Shown here: one piece after another, positions 60,270-63,395 of the stretch | Numbering within the stretch: position 1 is the first letter of the stretch | Layout of the letters: each line of letters starts with the position of its first letter | Assembly (NCBI GenBank): GCA_022767075.1 | Contig: JALEPP010000029.1 | Span: 1 to 63,395 of the forward strand | Length of the DNA stretch: 63,395 nt | Origin: Agathobacter sp. | Lineage (GTDB): Bacteria > Bacillota > Clostridia > Lachnospirales > Lachnospiraceae | Direction: 5' to 3' | Notes under the pieces: model-generated | The model's input: only the letters and a program-made list of their open reading frames with translations | What the model was told of the DNA's origin: nothing | Database searches by the model: none | Position numbers and translations under genes: made by a program

Positions 60270-60298
60270 ATTGTATTATCGAGGAGTAAAATAGTCAA
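60270..60298 (-). promoter_or_regulatory. Promoter of the PFK gene
   Basis: Minus-strand TTGACT, 17-base spacer, TACAAT (60270-60275 and 60293-60298 in plus coordinates). Confidence 0.75.
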
Positions 60299-60307
60299 GG
60301 TGATGGC

Positions 60308-61288
60308 ATGAGAAAAGAATTGCAAATACAGAACATACAGAACAAAATCCGTCAGTATTACAAAAATTGTACCTTGTGTCCAAGAAACTGTGGAGTGGAC
60401 AGAACCGATGGCAAGACGGGAGCGTGTGGAATGACGGATACACTTGTGGTAGCAAGGGCTGCAAAGCATATGTGGGAAGAACCATGTATATCAGGAACAA
60501 AAGGCTCCGGAGCAGTTTTCTTTGGCGGGTGTAATCTAAAATGCATGTTTTGTCAGAATCAAAAGATTTCCAGAGGTCAGGCGGGAAAAGAAATAGATGC
60601 AGTAAGATTAGCTGAGATTTTTTTAGAACTGCAGGAGCAGGATGTCAATAATATTAATCTTGTGACGGGCACTCATTTTCAGCCACACATCATAGAAGCA
60701 TTAGGCCTTGCAAAAGAACAGGGGTTAGCTGTTCCTATTGTGTATAATTGCAGCGGCTACGAATCTGTGGATGCGTTGAAACGATTGGAAGGATACGTGG
60801 ATGTGTATCTTCCTGATTTTAAATATATGGATGAGGATATGGCACAAAGCTACAGTAGGGCCAAGGATTATCCCACCATCGCCCAAAAGGCCATTGCAGA
60901 GATGGTAAGACAGCAGCCCCTTGCGGTTTTTGCTCCGGAGAGTGGGAAAAGCAAAAGATTGAGCCTGGAGGCAAAGGAAGGCTATGTGATGAAGAAAGGT
61001 GTCCTGGTTCGTCAGTTATTGTTGCCGGGAGGATTGGAGGATGCAAAGAAAATCGTGGGATATCTCCATGAATACTATGGCAATCAGATCTACATTAGCA
61101 TGATGAGCCAGTACACGGTGATGAAAGAGGTGAAAAATCATCCGGTTCTCGGAAAAAACGTATCAAAAGAGGAGTATGAAGCTTATCTGACCTATGCACA
61201 AGATATTGGGGTAACACATGGCTTTTTCCAGGAAGGTGGGGTAAATCTGGAAAGCTTTATTCCGGAATTTGATTGCTATGGAGTATAA
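60308..61288 (+). CDS. Radical SAM protein (PflA-like)
   Basis: A 326-residue radical S-adenosylmethionine enzyme. The C-x3-C-x2-C cluster motif is in GGCNLKCMFCQNQKIS; an extra Cys group NCTLCPRNCGVDR...ACG lies at the N-terminus. Later, VPIVYNCSGYESVDALKRLEGYVDVYLPDFKYMDEDMA follows the pattern of pyruvate formate-lyase activating enzyme relatives (PF04055, YgiQ/AmmeMemo-type group). The target is not clear. The start at 60308 lacks a strong ribosome binding site (AAGGTGATGGC). It is divergent from PFK with a shared 61-base spacer. Confidence 0.88.
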   Translation: MRKELQIQNIQNKIRQYYKNCTLCPRNCGVDRTDGKTGACGMTDTLVVARAAKHMWEEPCISGTKGSGAVFFGGCNLKCMFCQNQKISRGQAGKEIDAVRLAEIFLELQEQDVNNINLVTGTHFQPHIIEALGLAKEQGLAVPIVYNCSGYESVDALKRLEGYVDVYLPDFKYMDEDMAQSYSRAKDYPTIAQKAIAEMVRQQPLAVFAPESGKSKRLSLEAKEGYVMKKGVLVRQLLLPGGLEDAKKIVGYLHEYYGNQIYISMMSQYTVMKEVKNHPVLGKNVSKEEYEAYLTYAQDIGVTHGFFQEGGVNLESFIPEFDCYGV

Positions 61289-61333
61289 AAGTGAATAAAG
61301 TACTAAAAATATTGACGAAATTAAAAATAAAGG

Positions 61334-61362
61334 TGGAAAAATAGAATAATATATGGTACTAT
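61334..61362 (+). promoter_or_regulatory. Possible promoter of the 100-residue orphan gene
   Basis: TGGAAA at 61334-61339, 17-base spacer, TACTAT at 61357-61362. The region is very AT-rich, so other choices are possible. Confidence 0.4.
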
Positions 61363-61389
61363 AGTTGTATATCAAACGGAGGAACGGAA

Positions 61390-61692
61390 ATGAGTAAGAT
61401 AGCAAATAAAAGTCAAATCATTATTGCTTGTCCTAATACGTTATTTCACTTATATGTGAATTCCGAGGAAGAGATTTCCAAAATCGAAACCTTCATGCGT
61501 AATATCCGTTCTATTTCCACGTTACATCTGACGGATGTGTATCAGTGGTGCAACCGTCAAGGAATTTGCTATGATACAAGCTTCAATTTTCACAGAGAAC
61601 TCCCTCTCTGGACCAATATGAAGCTTTATTATAATTATTTTATCCAGAAGCTCAAATATCAGGAGAAATGGAATCCTGCAATAGCAGCTTAG
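61390..61692 (+). CDS. Orphan small protein, unknown
   Basis: A 100-residue soluble protein without a recognised domain: MSKIANKSQIIIACPNTLFHLYVNSEEEISKIETFMRNIRSISTLHL..., then many aromatic residues (LYYNYFIQKLKYQEKW). GGAGGAACGGAA is an excellent ribosome binding site. It stands alone between the radical SAM gene and a long terminator, so it is monocistronic. Conservation would be needed to assign any role. Confidence 0.7.
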   Translation: MSKIANKSQIIIACPNTLFHLYVNSEEEISKIETFMRNIRSISTLHLTDVYQWCNRQGICYDTSFNFHRELPLWTNMKLYYNYFIQKLKYQEKWNPAIAA

Positions 61693-61723
61693 GATAAATG
61701 AATTCTTCCTCATATTTCCTACG

Positions 61724-61768
61724 AGAAGGGGTTATCACAGACAAACTGTGGTAACCTCTTTTCTTTTG
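61724..61768 (+). terminator. Intrinsic terminator after the orphan gene
   Basis: A long stem of about 17 pairs, AGAAGGGGTTATCACAG with CTGTGGTAACCTCTTTTCT, around ACAAA, followed by a T-rich tract. Confidence 0.9.
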
Positions 61769-61857
61769 ACAAGCCGTGAGCAAGAAATTCCACGTTTCTA
61801 TATGAAGGGGAGAAGTTGCGATAAAGACATAGATATGCAACAAAGATGTGGGTATGC

Positions 61858-61887
61858 TTGCGACACACAAGATAGATAGGCTATAAT
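61858..61887 (+). promoter_or_regulatory. Promoter of the S66 carboxypeptidase gene
   Basis: TTGCGA at 61858-61863, 18-base spacer, TATAAT at 61882-61887, 40 bases before the start codon. Confidence 0.65.
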
Positions 61888-61926
61888 AAGGAAAGCAAAT
61901 GAAACTGTACGGAAAGGGAAAATGAT

Positions 61927-62985
61927 ATGAGATATCCGGAATTTATTAAAAAAGGGGACCGTATTGGTTACACAGCTCCATCAATGGGGGCCACCACAGA
62001 ACCTTATGCTTCCTGTTTTGCAAAAGCCTTGGAGGTAATGGCAGAGAGGGGCTATGGCCACGAGATAGGCAAAAATGTATACAAGGATGACGGAATTGGA
62101 ATTAGTACCAATCCCAAAGCTGCAGCAGAAGAATTGGTGGAGCTTTACCTTTCCAAAGAGAATCAGGCATTGATTTCCGCCGGCGGAGGAGAGATGATGT
62201 GTGAGCTTCTTCCCTATGTGGATTGGGAGAAAATCAAGGCAGGAAAACCAAAGTGGTATCTTGGCTATTCCGATAATACCAACTTTACCTTTGTGGCTAC
62301 TACAATGTGTGATGTGGCAACCATCTATGGACCATGTGCTCCGACCTTTGGCGTGACACCATGGCATCCATGTCTGGAGCAGACAATGGAAGTGTTGGAG
62401 GGAAGGAGAACGCAGGTAGAGAATTTTGACCTTTGGGAGTTGGATGATTACCGTGATGCAGAGCATCCGTTTGCCCCTATGAATGTCACGGAACCGGTAG
62501 TGATAAAGAGCTTTCCGGAGGGAAATCACAGCTTTACGGGGCGCTTGGTTGGCGGGTGTCTGGACTGCCTGGTTAATCTGAGAAGCACAGACTATGATCA
62601 TGTGGCAGAGTTTAATGAGAAATACAAGGAGGACGGAATTATTTGGTTTTTGGAGGCATGCGATTTGAATATCTTTGGGATTCGAAGAGCTATATGGCAG
62701 CTGAAGGAAATTGGATGGTTCAAATATCTGAAAGGATTTTTGATTGGACGTCCGGTATGTTTTGGAGAAGCCTTCCTTGGTTTGGATCAGTACACCGCTG
62801 TGACAGATTTGCTGGCAGAATATCAGGTGCCAATCCTTATGGACCTAGACTTTGGCCACAGAAATCCAACGATGCCGATTGTAACAGGAGCGTTGGCGAA
62901 AGTGGATTTCACTGATGGTCATTTTTGTATGACGTATCTCGAAGACCTGCACCATACGAAGCTCATGCGGAAGCAATGGAGGTAA
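61927..62985 (+). CDS. S66-family LD-carboxypeptidase (LdcA/MccF-like)
   Basis: A 352-residue cytosolic serine peptidase fold that trims the terminal D-Ala of murein tetrapeptides in recycling, or cleaves acyl-nucleotide antibiotics (MccF type). The catalytic Ser is in LGYSDNTNFTF, with Glu in WFLEACD and His in FGHRNPTMP; ISAGGGEMM forms the oxyanion turn. AAGGGAAAATGAT precedes ATG. The C-terminus runs 58 bases into a longer reading frame of the next gene, but the real next start is 12 bases after this stop. No murein recycling genes adjoin it, so LdcA or MccF cannot be told apart. Confidence 0.9.
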   Translation: MRYPEFIKKGDRIGYTAPSMGATTEPYASCFAKALEVMAERGYGHEIGKNVYKDDGIGISTNPKAAAEELVELYLSKENQALISAGGGEMMCELLPYVDWEKIKAGKPKWYLGYSDNTNFTFVATTMCDVATIYGPCAPTFGVTPWHPCLEQTMEVLEGRRTQVENFDLWELDDYRDAEHPFAPMNVTEPVVIKSFPEGNHSFTGRLVGGCLDCLVNLRSTDYDHVAEFNEKYKEDGIIWFLEACDLNIFGIRRAIWQLKEIGWFKYLKGFLIGRPVCFGEAFLGLDQYTAVTDLLAEYQVPILMDLDFGHRNPTMPIVTGALAKVDFTDGHFCMTYLEDLHHTKLMRKQWR

Positions 62986-62996
62986 ATAGGAGAATT

Positions 62997-63365
62997 ATGT
63001 CAAAGGTAATACTTACATTTCAATTACAAAAGGAAAAAGAAGAACAACTGTTATCTATTTGCAAGGAGCTTCACATAGCCTTATTAAAGATTTCCATGAA
63101 CGATTATGCACAAAAGCTGGGTTATCTTGCAGGAATACAGGGGTTCAAAAGAGAGAAGGCAGTCTATTGTGGTGGGGCTTTCCCAAAGGAAATGCTCATA
63201 TTTTCGGGGTTAAATTCCAACGAAGTTGACACATTTTTGGCGGAATATAAGAAAACAGGTCTTTCTCCCATTGACTTAAAAGCAATTGTCACGCAGCACA
63301 ATGTTTTTTGGACCCCGGAGACGTTGTTTCGTGAATTGATGAAAGAGCACTTTGCTTTTCATTAG
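62997..63365 (+). CDS. DUF3783 family protein
   Basis: A 122-residue small soluble protein starting MSKVILTFQLQKEKEEQLLSICKELHIALLKISMNDYAQKLGYLAG and containing EMLIFSGLNSNEVDTFLAEYKKTGLSPIDLKAIVTQHNVFWTPETLFRELMKEH, the pattern of the DUF3783 family of Clostridia. Function unknown. ATG 62997 has AATAGGAG 6 bases upstream; the open frame extends further upstream but overlaps the S66 gene. It is probably cotranscribed with that gene. The last 30 bases of the window hold nothing further. Confidence 0.85.
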   Translation: MSKVILTFQLQKEKEEQLLSICKELHIALLKISMNDYAQKLGYLAGIQGFKREKAVYCGGAFPKEMLIFSGLNSNEVDTFLAEYKKTGLSPIDLKAIVTQHNVFWTPETLFRELMKEHFAFH

Positions 63366-63395
63366 TTGATAATATTGCAGTCGACACAGAACATG

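Noticed and set aside
62925-62996. Longer N-terminus for the DUF3783 protein
   Set aside because: The region overlaps the S66 gene in another frame, and a clear ribosome binding site marks the start at 62997.

Overview
This window is a gene-dense stretch of chromosome from a low-to-moderate GC Firmicute, most likely a Lachnospiraceae member (Clostridia). The support is the gene content: the cysE-cysS-mrnC-rlmB-sigH block, mecA, addB-addA, split purine genes behind a ZTP riboswitch, a PPi-type phosphofructokinase, a giant 2-hydroxyacyl-CoA dehydratase activase, the ACT/UPF0210 pair, and several small proteins of a kind I associate with this family. The chemotaxis genes suggest a motile or formerly motile strain. 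The family assignment rests on recognition, not on a search.

Layout. 1-4.8 kb: end of cysE, cysS, mrnC, rlmB, sigH and mecA. 4.8-7.1 kb, minus strand: an operon of a CheC-type phosphatase, a CheY and a GGDEF diguanylate cyclase. 7.2-9.7 kb: a signal-less BMP-family protein with a ParB-like N-terminus, abutting a metallophosphoesterase. This is the best candidate for an undescribed two-gene system. 9.8-14.8 kb: tRNA-Thr, a CorA-like transporter, a lytic transglycosylase, lysA, tRNA-Leu, a TauE/SafE permease, and a small HTH regulator with a perfect palindromic operator. 14.9-20.8 kb: an LTA-synthase-like enzyme, a YfhO membrane protein and a CsbB/GtrB-like glycosyltransferase, which together look like a machinery for making and glycosylating a surface polymer. 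20.9-30.9 kb: a 32-residue protein, aminopeptidase P, polA, coaE, an FtsA-like ATPase with an unusual C-terminus, walJ, and the ACT/UPF0210 pair. 30.8-31.7 kb, minus strand: two cysteine-motif proteins probably tied to cobalamin. 31.9-34.0 kb: a ZTP riboswitch followed by separate IMP cyclohydrolase and AICAR transformylase genes. 34.0-35.25 kb: a RAYT transposase gene flanked by inverted REP-like repeats. 35.3-45.1 kb: nth-addB-addA plus a conserved acidic protein, a PrsA-like lipoprotein, a PAP2 phosphatase and a small orphan. 45.2-49.5 kb: htpG with a CIRCE operator, a chemoreceptor and a hot-dog thioesterase. 49.6-63.4 kb: the dehydratase activase, a rhomboid-like pseudoenzyme, glnS interrupted by one in-frame TAA, DUF2225, an L,D-transpeptidase behind PPi-PFK, a radical SAM activase, an orphan, an S66 LD-carboxypeptidase and a DUF3783 protein.

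Themes are translation, DNA repair (nth-addBA, polA), purine synthesis sensed through ZTP, envelope building (LtaS-like, YfhO, GT2, SLT, L,D-transpeptidase, LD-carboxypeptidase, PAP2, PrsA), and signalling (CheC/CheY/GGDEF, MCP). I saw no prophage, CRISPR array, rRNA operon or integrative element. The only mobile element is the RAYT/REP family. All names come from reading motifs by eye; no database search was run.
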